NCBI GenBank assembly: GCA_037576215.1
Contig: JBANDB010000002.1
Location: 3,844,001-3,908,000 of the forward strand
Length of the DNA stretch: 64,000 bases
Reading direction: 5' to 3'
DNA from: Armillaria gallica
Lineage: Eukaryota; Basidiomycota; Agaricomycetes; Agaricales; Physalacriaceae
Within the stretch, counting starts at the first letter, position 1. Each line of letters begins with the position of its first letter. Below the pieces are notes generated by a model. That model was not told the origin of the DNA, ran no database searches, and saw only the letters and a program-made list of their open reading frames with translations. This document shows, piece after piece, positions 47,558 through 57,398 of this stretch. The translations under genes and the position numbers were made by a program.

Positions 47558-47895
47558 TTCAATATTCGATATTTTCTATGCTGTCTCTTGCCGCCAGCTG
47601 CACGGCGTATGCTGGGAGACAGCACCAATAAAGTGGACGAGCCTTGAGGTACGGCGGAAAATCGTTCAGCTGGACAACGTGTCTTCTTGTCAAAAGGAAT
47701 ACCGGCCATTTGATCCTGTTTGGCGCTTCTTGTCTTCTCGACGGCTATCACCCTAATTTTAGCAATCCTTATACGAACTTTATTGTTACCGTTCGGATTG
47801 CGTTACTTTGTTCGACCAGGATAGGACAATAAACTAGTGATATATATCTCCTGATATGAACTTCTCGGTATTTCTCTCCTCAACATCTGCTACTC
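47558..47895. promoter_or_regulatory. Shared upstream region of the phosphoesterase-like gene and the kinase
   Basis: About 340 bp between divergent start codons. A TATATATC stretch lies near 47840, 50 bp before the kinase ATG, and could be its TATA element. No other element was recognised. Confidence 0.4.
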
Positions 47896-49534
47896 ATGGC
47901 TCTCAAATTTTTCAGTCTTATCCGTGCACGCAGCACAAAATCGGAGGCCCGGTCCATGGCGTTGACTGCCGACGGTGATTTATCTGAAGTCGACTACCCA
48001 CGCGGCCCCATTTCTCCTATTGATATGCGCCCGGTCCATGTTGCCAGTGTGGCGGAAAGTAAAGACTCGACGCTAGACCATTGGGAACCCCAAGTCAAGG
48101 AAGAGACCAACCGTTATCGCCTAGAGCCAGTCGTGGTCATATCCACCCCCATGAGGATACCGCCGTTTCTAGTGGAGGAAAAACATTCACCAACGGAGAC
48201 TGCTCCATCCCCCCCTCGTCCCGCTCCAAGTCCCCATTCTTCAGACCGAGGCCAGACCGCGTCATTAGTGCCAAGGCCGCTTTCGATTCCCGATGAGGAT
48301 GATATCTTGTCTACGCCACATACCCGTCCCAAAGATTGCCTACCCCCTGTAACGTTCAATGGCAGGCGTTACAGGTTCAGATACGAACTTGGTTCAGGAT
48401 TGTACTCTCGCGTTTTATACGCCCAGAGAACAAAACCGGACGAAGAACCAAAACCCGTAGCGGTCAAGATCTTCCATAAGAGCATGCTCGCAGGCACCGC
48501 AGGCACCACTGACGGAGAAACAGTGCATAAATTGAAACCGAAACGTGTTGTTGATGAGAGAAACATCCTGGAACAAATCACTCGCGAGCGCCTACCTTTT
48601 CTAGGGAAGATATCTGCCTCTTTTCAAGATGAAAGCTTCGTTTATCTGGTCATGGTGCGTAATCTGTCTGTCTGCGGCCTGTTTACGCTTCAACTGACGT
48701 AAACCAGCCATTGTGTATGGAATCACTTCAAAACAGGCTTGAAGATCTGCGTAGTGCAAACCTTGCAATGAAGTATGATCAGCTTTTGCTACATGCCGCG
48801 GAACTCGTATGCTTGCCATTGTCTTCTTCGTTTCCCTCTCTAACTCTCCCTCGCTTCGCAGCTGATTGCTTTAGAGGGGCTGCATGGTCTAGGGTACTAC
48901 CATCTGGACATAAATCCTTCCAACATCATGATATCTGGGACGGGCCACATACAATTGGTCGACTTTGGCATTAGCAAGCCTGCCACCAACGCTCTTGGTC
49001 ATATCTACTTAAGCGAAGTTATAGGCACCCAGGATTGGATAGCTCCTGAAATTTGGAGGACACCCCAATTTTTTTCTGGGTCTGCTGCTGATATATGGTG
49101 TTATGGCCTCGTACTATTCTCCATGTTTCAGTGCCCACACAGCGTGCGTTAGCTATCTCATATTCTTGTGACTTGACGTAACTCGTGGTTTGCTAGTTCA
49201 TCTTCTATAAGGACCCACGTCGCCGGATAGACATATGCGAGAAAATGAAACCGGATGCAAGAGATCTGGTCTTTTCACGTGTAGGTTGCCCTTGATACTA
49301 TAATGTGTGTGAAGCTGCTTAACTATTTTTTGAAGCTTCTGGTGCAAACACCCGAAGACCGATATAATATTCAGCAAATAAAAGCTCACAAATTTTTCGA
49401 GGATGTGTAAGTAATAATATACCAACTGTCCCTGATTGGCAATAAGACAGATCTTCTTTAGAGATTTCACGTTCATCAAAGAGAAGAGAACAAAGCGTAG
49501 GTTCTACATTCTTATTGACAGGTACCCCTTCTAA
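47896..49534 (+). CDS. Protein kinase with atypical catalytic loop (HLDIN)
   Basis: Starts MALKFFSLIRARSTKSEARS. A Pro/Ser-rich N terminus of about 160 residues precedes a kinase domain: glycine loop FRYELGSGLYSRVLYAQR, the ATP-anchoring Lys in PVAVKIFHKS, the alpha-C Glu in VVDERNILEQIT, SFQDESFVYLVMPLCMESLQ, the catalytic loop GLGYYHLDINPSNIMIS, IQLVDFGISKP, and the APE-type VIGTQDWIAPEIWRTP. The C lobe has ADIWCYGLVLFSMFQC, then a helix and LVQTPEDRYNIQQIKAHKFF. The usual HRDxKxxN reads H-L-D-I-N-P-S-N: both the Arg and the catalytic-loop Lys (Asn codon 48913-48915) differ. VAVK, DFG and the loop Asn are retained, so activity is possible but atypical. Introns were placed near 48655-48709, 48808-48861, 49144-49197, 49279-49336 and 49409-49463. 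The last exon end (stop 49532-49534) is tentative. Confidence 0.72.
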
Positions 49535-49800
49535 TTCTTAACTATCAATGTAGCGCCATACCGACCAGATACAGTGAAATGTAGGGTCAACATGCCGCTC
49601 GTAATACCACTCCCAAACATAACGATGTCGGTTGATCCACCGCTATTAGCAGCTGGTGTGCCTTATGCTGATAGATAGTGATTGTACGCTTATGACTGTC
49701 CGAGAATAGTGTGTTTTATGCAGTCCACATCGTAATCATGATCGTAAAATATGTAGTACATCGTAGTCAAACTCATCATTGAGGTTAAACCAGAAGTCCT

Positions 49801-51322
49801 TTACTCCCAATCGCTATCACCATCTTCAGACGAATCGACCGCCTTCTTACCACTGGTCTTCGTTTCGCTTACATTCCCCGATGATAGAAGATCATAGCTT
49901 TCTTCGCTGCTCTCTCTGGGACTCGTCGTTGCAGGGGTATGTGTCTGTGAAGGCGGTACAGAAGTATTGGCCACGAGTGGTTGCCCTTTGGGGTGTATTG
50001 TGCCCTCAGAGGAATGTAGGGCTTCTGCTTGCAGAGCGCCACTTGGAACCTCCTCCTCCTCCTCGTCGTCTTCCCAACTGAAGTCCTCTTCGTTGTCCAT
50101 CGACCCTGAAAGGAGAAGTATCCATAAGGAACCCGATGCCTATGAAATCTGAATATCGCTCACTTCGAATCAAGGCTTGCCGTTTCTTTTCTTCTCGTGC
50201 AATTTGATGTGCACGGAAGAAGTACCTTGTCCAGAACGTTTCTCTTGTCATTTCTGAGGGCACTGCATGATGGAGCGGCGTCAAACAAATGCGGATGCTG
50301 AAATGAGTGTTGACTTGCCCAAAGTATCCTCATTAGCCTTTAACCCTGCACCGTCGACCGGATCTTGGAGAGCAGAATTGATCTTGTTCTTCCATTCCTC
50401 GTTGTCAATACCACCCTCCTTGCTGCTGACGTCGGAAGCAAGCCACTGAGCATACACCTCCTTCGAACCTTGATCAACTTCCGGGTCACGTCTGATGATT
50501 TCAGAATCGTGCTTGAGTCTCTTGAGAAGAGCTTCAGCTCTGGTAGCAACGGCACGCTGACTAGTTGCCTTCCCTTTCCCCTTGTCAGCGCTGCTGCTGC
50601 TGATTTCTGAGGGATCTGCTGGAAGCATCCACATATCTAACCCATCCCATACGAGACCACTGCTATTCGATTCCTCCGGAGGGATGACTTTGACGGCATC
50701 CCTTAGCACGTCACTGGCCTCCTTGATAGCCTCTTTGAGCAGGGCCTCGCTCTTGTGTACATACTCCTCTGCTTGAGACCGTGTGACGCCTTGAACACGT
50801 TGGAACTCTGTGGAGAGAGTCGCCCGTAGCTGGACGAAGTCAATATTCTCGGAGGCGTGCTTCAATGAGTCCGGGATATGGTCCTGTACTGTCGCGACGA
50901 TGCTGGGAGGAAGAGCCGACTGCAAGCGAGAGAATAGATTCTGAGAGGAAGTGGACGAGGACGCAGTCTCTTCGCGATCTGTCGGCGTAGAGGCTGACGG
51001 TGTCGTCTCTGATTCGACTTCAGTCGGTAATGCAGTACTTGGCTCCGTACTGGTGTACTTGTTCAGTTCCTTCTGCGCCTGGGTGACGACTTGTGAGAAA
51101 TCTTTCCTTGCCGTCTCGATGGCAGTCTGACTCTACCGAATGTCGTTCAAGGTCGGCAATGGCAGAATGCAACACAAGTACCTGTTTCCGAAATCCACCC
51201 CAGAAGCGATTCAGCTGGCCCAACACCTGAGTAACTTCTTCATTGAGGCTCTGCTCAGGCTGGCCAGGTGGTGGTGTGCTGGTCCCCGCAGCAGAAATAT
51301 CGTATGGGTCAAGGAAGCTCAT
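49801..51322 (-). CDS. BSD-domain protein
   Basis: Starts MSFLDPYDISAAGTSTPPPG. An N-terminal helical segment follows (QVLGQLNRFWGGFRKQ then SQTAIETARKDFSQVVTQAQ after an intron), then an amphipathic region (LFSRLQSALPPSIVATVQDH, STEFQRVQGVTRSQAEEYVH). The BSD domain is at PSEMTRETFWTRYFFRAHQI, with the diagnostic aromatic F-W...Y-F-F. The C terminus is acidic (DNEEDFSWEDDEEEEEVPSG) and ends VDSSEDGDSDWE. BSD domains occur in TFIIH subunit Tfb1, synapse-associated SYAP1-like proteins and fungal Dos2. The helical N terminus, BSD and acidic tail are closest to the Dos2/SYAP1 layout, whose biochemical role is unclear. Introns lie near 51124-51180, 50267-50320 (K|VPSEMTR) and 50105-50160. Confidence 0.8.
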
Positions 51323-51431
51323 TATGGTCGCGGTCAGGGTGCCAATTTCAATACTCGTTGACGACAAAATCGAGTGACGTAAGCAGAAAATACAGTACAA
51401 AATCCACTATTCCAAAGTCTGTATCTATGTT

Positions 51432-52890
51432 TCAAGCAGCGACGACAACACGTTGTGGCTCAACCATTGTTCCAAGCTGAGCAGGTTTTATATCATGGCT
51501 GAAAGCTGTCTCCTGGAATTGTATCTTGTGCGCACGGCACTCGGCAACGAAATCGCTGAACATCTGGTAGACTGTCAGGACAAACGCTGCGCCTCCGAGT
51601 AAAGACGTACCTCGATTGTATCCAGAGGACCACCGGCGCTTTCGGGATGGAACTGCACGCCCCACACCTTTTTGCCGGACTCCTTAGTGGACTTTATCCC
51701 TTCGACAGATGAATCATTGCAATTGATGAAGAATGGCTCCCAGCCTTGAGGGAAGGGATCCTGTAGCTTGAGAGCATACTGATGGTTTTGACTAATGAGG
51801 GGGTTAGCGTGGATCAGAAACTATTGCGAAAACGAAGCGAACCTGGTAACGTATACTCTGCCAGCCTTAATAGATCCCGCTGAGGCTAAGGCAAGAACTG
51901 GCTGGTTGTGACCACGATTGCCAAATGTCATCCTGTACGCATCCAGTCCAGCGGCCATCCCGATGACTTGATGACCCATACAGATACCGAAAACCGGTCT
52001 ATCCCACTCCTGTAGCGTCTTTCGAAGCTTCAACGCGGCTTCCATGCAATGAGCAGGATCACCTGGTCCGTTCGTCAAAAACAATCCATCGTATTGGTCC
52101 CGGACGGCATTGAAATCGTAGTTCCAAGGAAGAACAGTGACGGCAGCATCGCGGCGCACTAAGGAACGCAAGATGTTGGCTTTGGCGCCAAAGTCTAGGA
52201 CTGCGATTTTGATAGAGCCTACGGGATTGAGGACATAGGGAGTCTTGGTGGAGATCTGGTCGACCAGATTCTCGCCCGTCGGGTCCCAGTATTCTTCAGC
52301 AGTTGGAGGGGGGAGCGATACGTCGGGCCCAATGGCAAGTCTGCCCAGTGTTGTGCCTTGGTCACGAAGCAGTCGTGTAATGGCACGGGTGTCAACACCA
52401 GTGATACCGGGGACATTATAACGTTTGCACCACGAGGCAAGGGATTCCACAGCAGAGTGATGGGAAAATTGTTCGGCAACATCACCGACGACAAGAGCAG
52501 AGCATTGTATCCCCTTGGACTCGAGCACGACGCCAACGTCTTGTGAGTCAGACGGTGCAGTGTTTGCGGGAACACCATAGTTGCCGATGAGGGGCGTGGT
52601 AAAGACGAGTATCTGACCTCGATAGGAGGGGTCTGTCATTGATTCTGTGTCTAGAGAATACGTAGTGAACATCCATTTGAACCAAATGAGATGGGAAAAA
52701 CACACAAGAAGTAATAGAGGTAGAGAAGACGGTCTCCCCAAAAACGCTCCTAGGAGCGCCGAAAGAACGTCCATGGAATGATTGTCCTGTTTTAAGATGA
52801 ATTGACGCAGGTATGGTCGATATGGGTCCGACTTGAGTAGCAAAACCTCGTTGAAGTCGAGGAAGGTGAAGGATGTATCGAGACAGCATG
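51432..52890 (-). CDS. CPA1: Carbamoyl-phosphate synthase, arginine-specific small (glutaminase) subunit
   Basis: Starts MLSRYILHLPRLQRGFATQV, a basic, mitochondrial-targeting-like N terminus. The small-subunit domain follows (SIHLKTGQSFHGRSFGAPRS, VFGETVFSTSITSYTESMTD, PSYRGQILVFTTPLIGNYGV, ITGVDTRAITRLLRDQGTTL). The class I glutamine amidotransferase domain has VAVLDFGAKANILRSLVRRD, LFLTNGPGDPAHC, the nucleophile in PVFGICMGHQVIGMAAGLDA, and the His-Glu pair in VWGVQFHPESAGGP. All triad residues are present. It supplies ammonia to the large subunit for arginine synthesis. Introns lie near 52652-52705, 51791-51840 and 51562-51612. The stand-alone small subunit separates it from the fused pyrimidine-pathway enzyme. 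A spliced upstream ORF in the leader has the attenuator-peptide pattern, so translation is probably arginine-regulated. Confidence 0.93.
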
Positions 52891-52904
52891 ACAGGCGGAT
52901 GTTT

Positions 52905-53018
52905 CAATGCGCCAAGAGAGAAAATACGAGGTCACTCAGATAACTGGAAGGCAAGTCAGAATATTAAACAAGAAGAAAATCGGACTTACTCGTCCCGTGT
53001 GTTCTGCGTGAAGAGCAT
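52905..53018 (-). promoter_or_regulatory. Spliced upstream ORF of CPA1, arginine-attenuator-peptide type
   Basis: An ATG at 53016-53018 opens a short frame whose first 29 nt (52990-53018) end at a GTAAGT donor. A 46-nt intron (52944-52989) ends TTCCAG, and the second part (52905-52943) ends at TGA. Joined, it codes 22 residues with the core RDDYLSDLVFSLLAH. Known fungal attenuator peptides (Neurospora arg-2, yeast CPA1) have a conserved D-Y-L/I-S-D-H-L/I-W core and stall ribosomes when arginine is high. This copy keeps D-Y-L-S-D and differs after it (L-V-F in place of H-L-W). The stop is 14 nt before the CPA1 ATG. Unspliced, the frame closes at a TAA-containing intron after about ten codons. 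Confidence 0.72.
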
Positions 53019-53309
53019 CAACTTGCGAGAGATGCAACACTCAGTGGTAGTCGTTAAATTTCAACCTGTGAACGAGATGAAATTTTTATGATGCGGATGC
53101 TGACAAAGCCACAGCATGTGATTGGACGCGCTCAAGTGACTCATTTATATGGAGTCAGAGGATGCAGAGCATGGATTATTAGGTAGTATATTACGCATGT
53201 ATGATGTCCCTCAGCACGTAGAAGATTCAGTAATATACAATTATGGCTACATGCTCTAAATGTTTTATATGCGGCAAAGAAACAACGCAAGAAATCGTCA
53301 AGAAATATT

Positions 53310-56300
53310 TTATTTTGCTCCTGCTCGACGTGATTGAGGGATATGAGACGTCCTTTCACCACCATCATCACTATCTCCATCTGAAGAATCAGACTCATCG
53401 TCTGGCCCATTGCCATATAAGTCCTGCAGCGGTGGACGAGAAAAGTCCGCCTTCTGCCACCCGGGCGGCTGGCTAGAAAAGAAGGTCCTCTGACTTCCAA
53501 TGTCTGTCAGTCTACGAAAAGAGCTGGCAGTTGCATCTGGCCCTGATTTTACGGTTGCCTCGACCTCATCCTCGTCCTCTGAATCGTGGGCGGAGACAGC
53601 TTGGTATTGAGAGTAGGGAAATGGATGCTGACTCTCTGAGGGAATAAACAGAGGATCGTCGGTTGGTTGGGAGTCATGGGAGTCCAACGAGCTGGTCCCT
53701 TCAGCTATCTGTTGCGTCGTTGCCTGGAAGGCCAGACGGCGATCGTTGGGAGTACTCGACGTGACTTCATCGTAATTTACCGAAACAAGTTCGTCGATAT
53801 TTATAGACGAATCGACGTCAGTATTGGGAGAAGAGGGTTTGAGTATCGCCCATGTGTCCAAGGATTGCTTGCGCGGCTTGGCGGAAACAGGCATTGGAAC
53901 GTTATCGAGATCTATGGTGTCCAGTAACGCTGGAGATTCCGTAGGAGGCAACTGAGAAGCGATTTTATGGGCCTCGGAATCAGCTTCTTCAGAAACTCCA
54001 TTCAATTTCCCTATTTTTGACAGTATCGGTGGCCGCAGACGGGATTGCTGAGGTGAAAGCGATGCGCTTTTGCCCTTCATTCTTTTAAGCAAACCATTGG
54101 GTCGACGAGGAGGCGACCCTACGTGAGTTTGAGGTGCCTGTTGTGGCTCATCAAAAGATTCTATGGGTGAACCTGGCTCGGGTTCAGTCGGGGGTTTGGG
54201 TGAAATCGGAGATGCAGGGGATTCTTCCTCAGGCGTATCGGGTGCAAGGACACTGTTCACGGGATGCCCATCATCTCCCGCACGCTGTTCAGCATTTTTC
54301 GAGGCAGCATCCTTGGAATCGGTGGCGGAAGGTTCGCGCGAAGTAGAAGATGCCACCAAGGGAACAGAGGTTTGCCGGTCTGTTTCAGAAACTACATCGG
54401 GGGAGTCGTCATCTTCAATTTCCTCTTCCGATGAGGACGCATCCGCGGCAGCAAAGCTACGGTACCTCGGTTGAATCTCTTCATCTTCTTCAAGTTCTCC
54501 AGCGGCGTCGTCCTCATCTCCACCCGCGGCGGCAACCGAAAGAATTTGGCCAACATCCACGCGCCCACGTTGGGGTCCTCTGATCAGAGCCCTAAGCTCT
54601 TCATCGTCTCCCGAAATCATCGCTTTCATGGGAACGTCCCTGCTGGAACTACTTTTATCAGGGGAGCTACCACTTTTGCGACCGTTATTCTTCGGCCCAA
54701 ACCCGGGCCCTTTCTTTACCACAGATGCGGGGCTGGTAACAGGCCCGAAAACATCGATCTCAGTGGCGGACGCTGCCGGGGAGTTGTGACGCTCTAGAGG
54801 AGCATGCAAAGGTACTTTCTTCAACGGGCGACTTGGCTTTGCCTGTTTAGATGTTAAGGTTGACGATGATTTGATTTCAGCGACCTGTACTGTGGCCGTG
54901 AGTGGCCCGCCCGCAATACTGGGTGAAGTTGCCTTGGAAGCATCTGTTGAGAGGCCGATATCAGTAGCTGCTGCATCATTCACGGCAGCTTGTTTTCTTC
55001 GCGAAGACTTTTGGGCAATGGCAGCTCTGATCGTGGCTTGGGCCGCCTCTAACTCCTCAGTGGTTGAATGCCTCTTCGATGTCTCTGCTGTGTCTAGAAT
55101 CAAGATATGCGTGTGAAAATTGCCGAGAAACATTACCGTCGGATTGTTTCGTCTTTTTTTGTCCAATACGATTGCCTGGTCGATCCTCTTAGTTAGATAC
55201 TCCGACCCGCTGACAAAAACTACACGCACTATTCGTTGAATCTTCGTCGGGTTTAGTTATTTCTGTAGGGCGCTTCTTAGCATTCTTACTTAAGAGGGCT
55301 GCTTGGCTGGGTACTTCGTGATCTAATTCTTGACCTAAAATCGTGGATTTCAATTCGGCGATGTATTAGTACCAGAGTTATATACTTACCGGAGCGAAAA
55401 AATTTGTCATAAGCGTCTACGACGGTTTCTTCGGCTTCGCCTTCATTGGGAAGGATAGATTTCTTTTCCTTCTTTTTCTTTCCCTTCTTTGTGGCGGTGG
55501 AGAGGGATTCTGAGATGGGGGCCTCTGGTGCGAGACCGATATTCTTTTTGATAGTATTTGACACATGCGATGCCTTGTCTGCAGAGGATTTAGGTGCCTC
55601 CGGAATATCTGGGTCGGCCAACGGAGATACACTGCGAAGTGATTCCGCCTCCATTGCTTTTTTCTTATGTGCCTTCTTCTTCTTAGAAACTTGCACCACC
55701 GCCGCTGCAGGAGGACTGTCCCTTTCAGCCTCATCCGTCCGATCCGGTTTTGTCGATACTTTGCCGCCCTTTTGGATTTCACAGTTTTGGTGCTAAGATG
55801 GAGGTCGCAGAAGTAGGACCCTTGGACGTAGAATCGCCGACATCTTCCTTCCTTTCTTCGGGGCGGCTCCAGAAGACTCTTCAGACGGAGAGAGCATATC
55901 TACGTCGTTGATCGAATCCGAAGTGCCCGCCGTGATAGTACTTCGTTTCAGCTTTTTCCGTTTTGGACTGGCTGTAACATCGGCAGCAGGTGCTGTTTCC
56001 AGGGCGATGTTATTGCCTGTGTTAGCCTTCAAGCTATCTTCGTCCGCAATGCGTTTCGTTTTCCACGTTCTGCAGGCCCTTTCATCGAGGTTTCCGCTGA
56101 GGGACCGGCATATTCAATCACGCGAAAATTCTGGCTCGTGAAACCCGCTTTCGAGATAGATGCCTTTCGCTTCCGTGGACGAACGGAGGAAGTATTGTGA
56201 GAGGGTGGGAGATGTGTAGCCGCGGTGATGGTCCCGCCATTGCGTGTCTACGGAGAATTAGTTGGAGGCCGGAACAACGAGCTGGGATATTTTCACCTCG

Positions 56301-56700
56301 TCAGCCATACCGTCCACTGTGACACGGACAACCAAGGATGCCATGGACTTCGCAAGAAGGTGAAATGCATTGAAATCATCGTCTGGCGCGAGCAGAATTA
56401 GAGCGCTGACTTCAGCACATGACAAGAGAGCTCACCATCTTCTAAGGCTATGCAATATTCTCCTTGTAGGTGGTCTAGGTGTATGGGCGAGGCGGAAGAT
56501 AGACCAAGTTTTTTGCGAACAGCATCTTTCATCTCCTGGAGTGTATTCTCTACGACAACACGGGAAATATGTCAAGTTGACTGCAGTGTCAGGAGAGATG
56601 TCCGGGTATCCAGCTTACCAGAAAAGATACGGTTAAACGTCCTAATAGGCGAGTGAAAAGTAACAACAGATCGTGGCTCGTTCAACCCGCTAGGTGCCAT
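53310..56700 (-). CDS. Acidic disordered protein with N-terminal PB1/ubiquitin-like module
   Basis: The spliced start at 56700 reads MAPSGLNEPRSVVTFHSPIR, TFNRIFSENTLQEMKDAVRK, KLGLSSASPIHLDHLQGEYC, IALEDDDDFNAFHLLAKSMA, SLVVRVTVDG. The pattern (beta strand pair, helix, acidic D-D-D-F turn, final hydrophobic strand) is that of a PB1 or UBL fold. Thereafter the protein is mostly disordered with Lys runs (KKKKAHKKKAMEAE; KKGKKKKEKKS) and long acidic Ser runs (GELEEDEEIQPRYRSFAAAD, SSSEEEIEDDDSPD). Short islands such as DDEELRALIRGPQRGRVDVG and SFRRLTDIGSQRTFFSSQPP may be conserved. The length is near 900-950 residues. Function is unknown; the composition suggests a nuclear or nucleolar scaffold. 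A frame-rescuing intron near 55173-55218 (acceptor CTAACTAAG) is needed. The start lies 105 bp from the NDUFB2 start. Confidence 0.68.
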
Positions 56701-56805
56701 AGCGCACGAAGCAGATAAAAACCGGAACGAAGTTGAATCGTCGCGTTGCTATTCGCGTGCCACTGCAGGCAAGCAGTGACAAATAACGCCCTCTCAATTA
56801 CCACC

Positions 56806-57149
56806 ATGGCCGGGGCACATCGTATGTGGAATTCCTGGACATGTACATATTATTCTGAAGCTCGTTTTTTCAGCGTCTGGATTCAATCCCCATCTGCCGG
56901 GCTTCAAGCACAATTTTCTTGCCAAAGCGCTAGGTGCGACGATGTGGTTCTTCATCTTCTATCGCGCCAGGTGCGTGTCCAACATCTGGGCATTTGATTG
57001 CACTGTTTATGATTTCACAGAAAGGATGGGAGTGCAAAATTACTGGTGGGGCCTAAAATCGTATCCTTTGTTCTTGGATTGAACGTTCCTAGGGCAATCA
57101 TCCGTTCCTCGAACATGGTGGCCACGGAGCACATGGCGAGCATCACTGA
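56806..57149 (+). CDS. NDUFB2: Complex I accessory subunit NDUFB2 (AGGG/B2-like)
   Basis: Four exons (56806-56821, 56874-56970, 57021-57045, 57093-57149) make exactly 64 codons plus TGA: MAGAHPSGFNPHLPGFKHNF, LAKALGATMWFFIFYRARKD, GSAKLLGNHPFLEHGGHGAH, GEHH. One transmembrane helix with the motif MWFFIFYRARKDG, then L-L-G-x-HP and a His/Gly-rich tail, matches the B2-type subunit of NADH:ubiquinone oxidoreductase (plant relatives read MWFWIFYR.KQDGPV, LGWRHPW, HGDHGHG). It sits in the membrane arm of complex I in the mitochondrial inner membrane and has no cleavable presequence. The gene is too small and fragmented to appear as one open frame, but three canonical introns of about 47-52 nt rebuild it with no frame error. 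Confidence 0.8.
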
Positions 57150-57398
57150 CGCTGCAGAATTGGGGAGAACAGAATACTGGCCTCATGTATGGGCGAAGTA
57201 CGGAAAGAAATATCATTACGGATATCACTGGATGTTCATTGGGTGGCGTAGAATGAACACTGTCCAAGGCACCTGAGAGATTACTAAGAATGAGAACGAA
57301 TTGAGCAACAGAGCTGGCACATCAAATACAATAATAGTGGGTCACGTCAGACAAGCATCCTCTCCTGTCTCCCACCACCATTAAAATACCACCATCGT

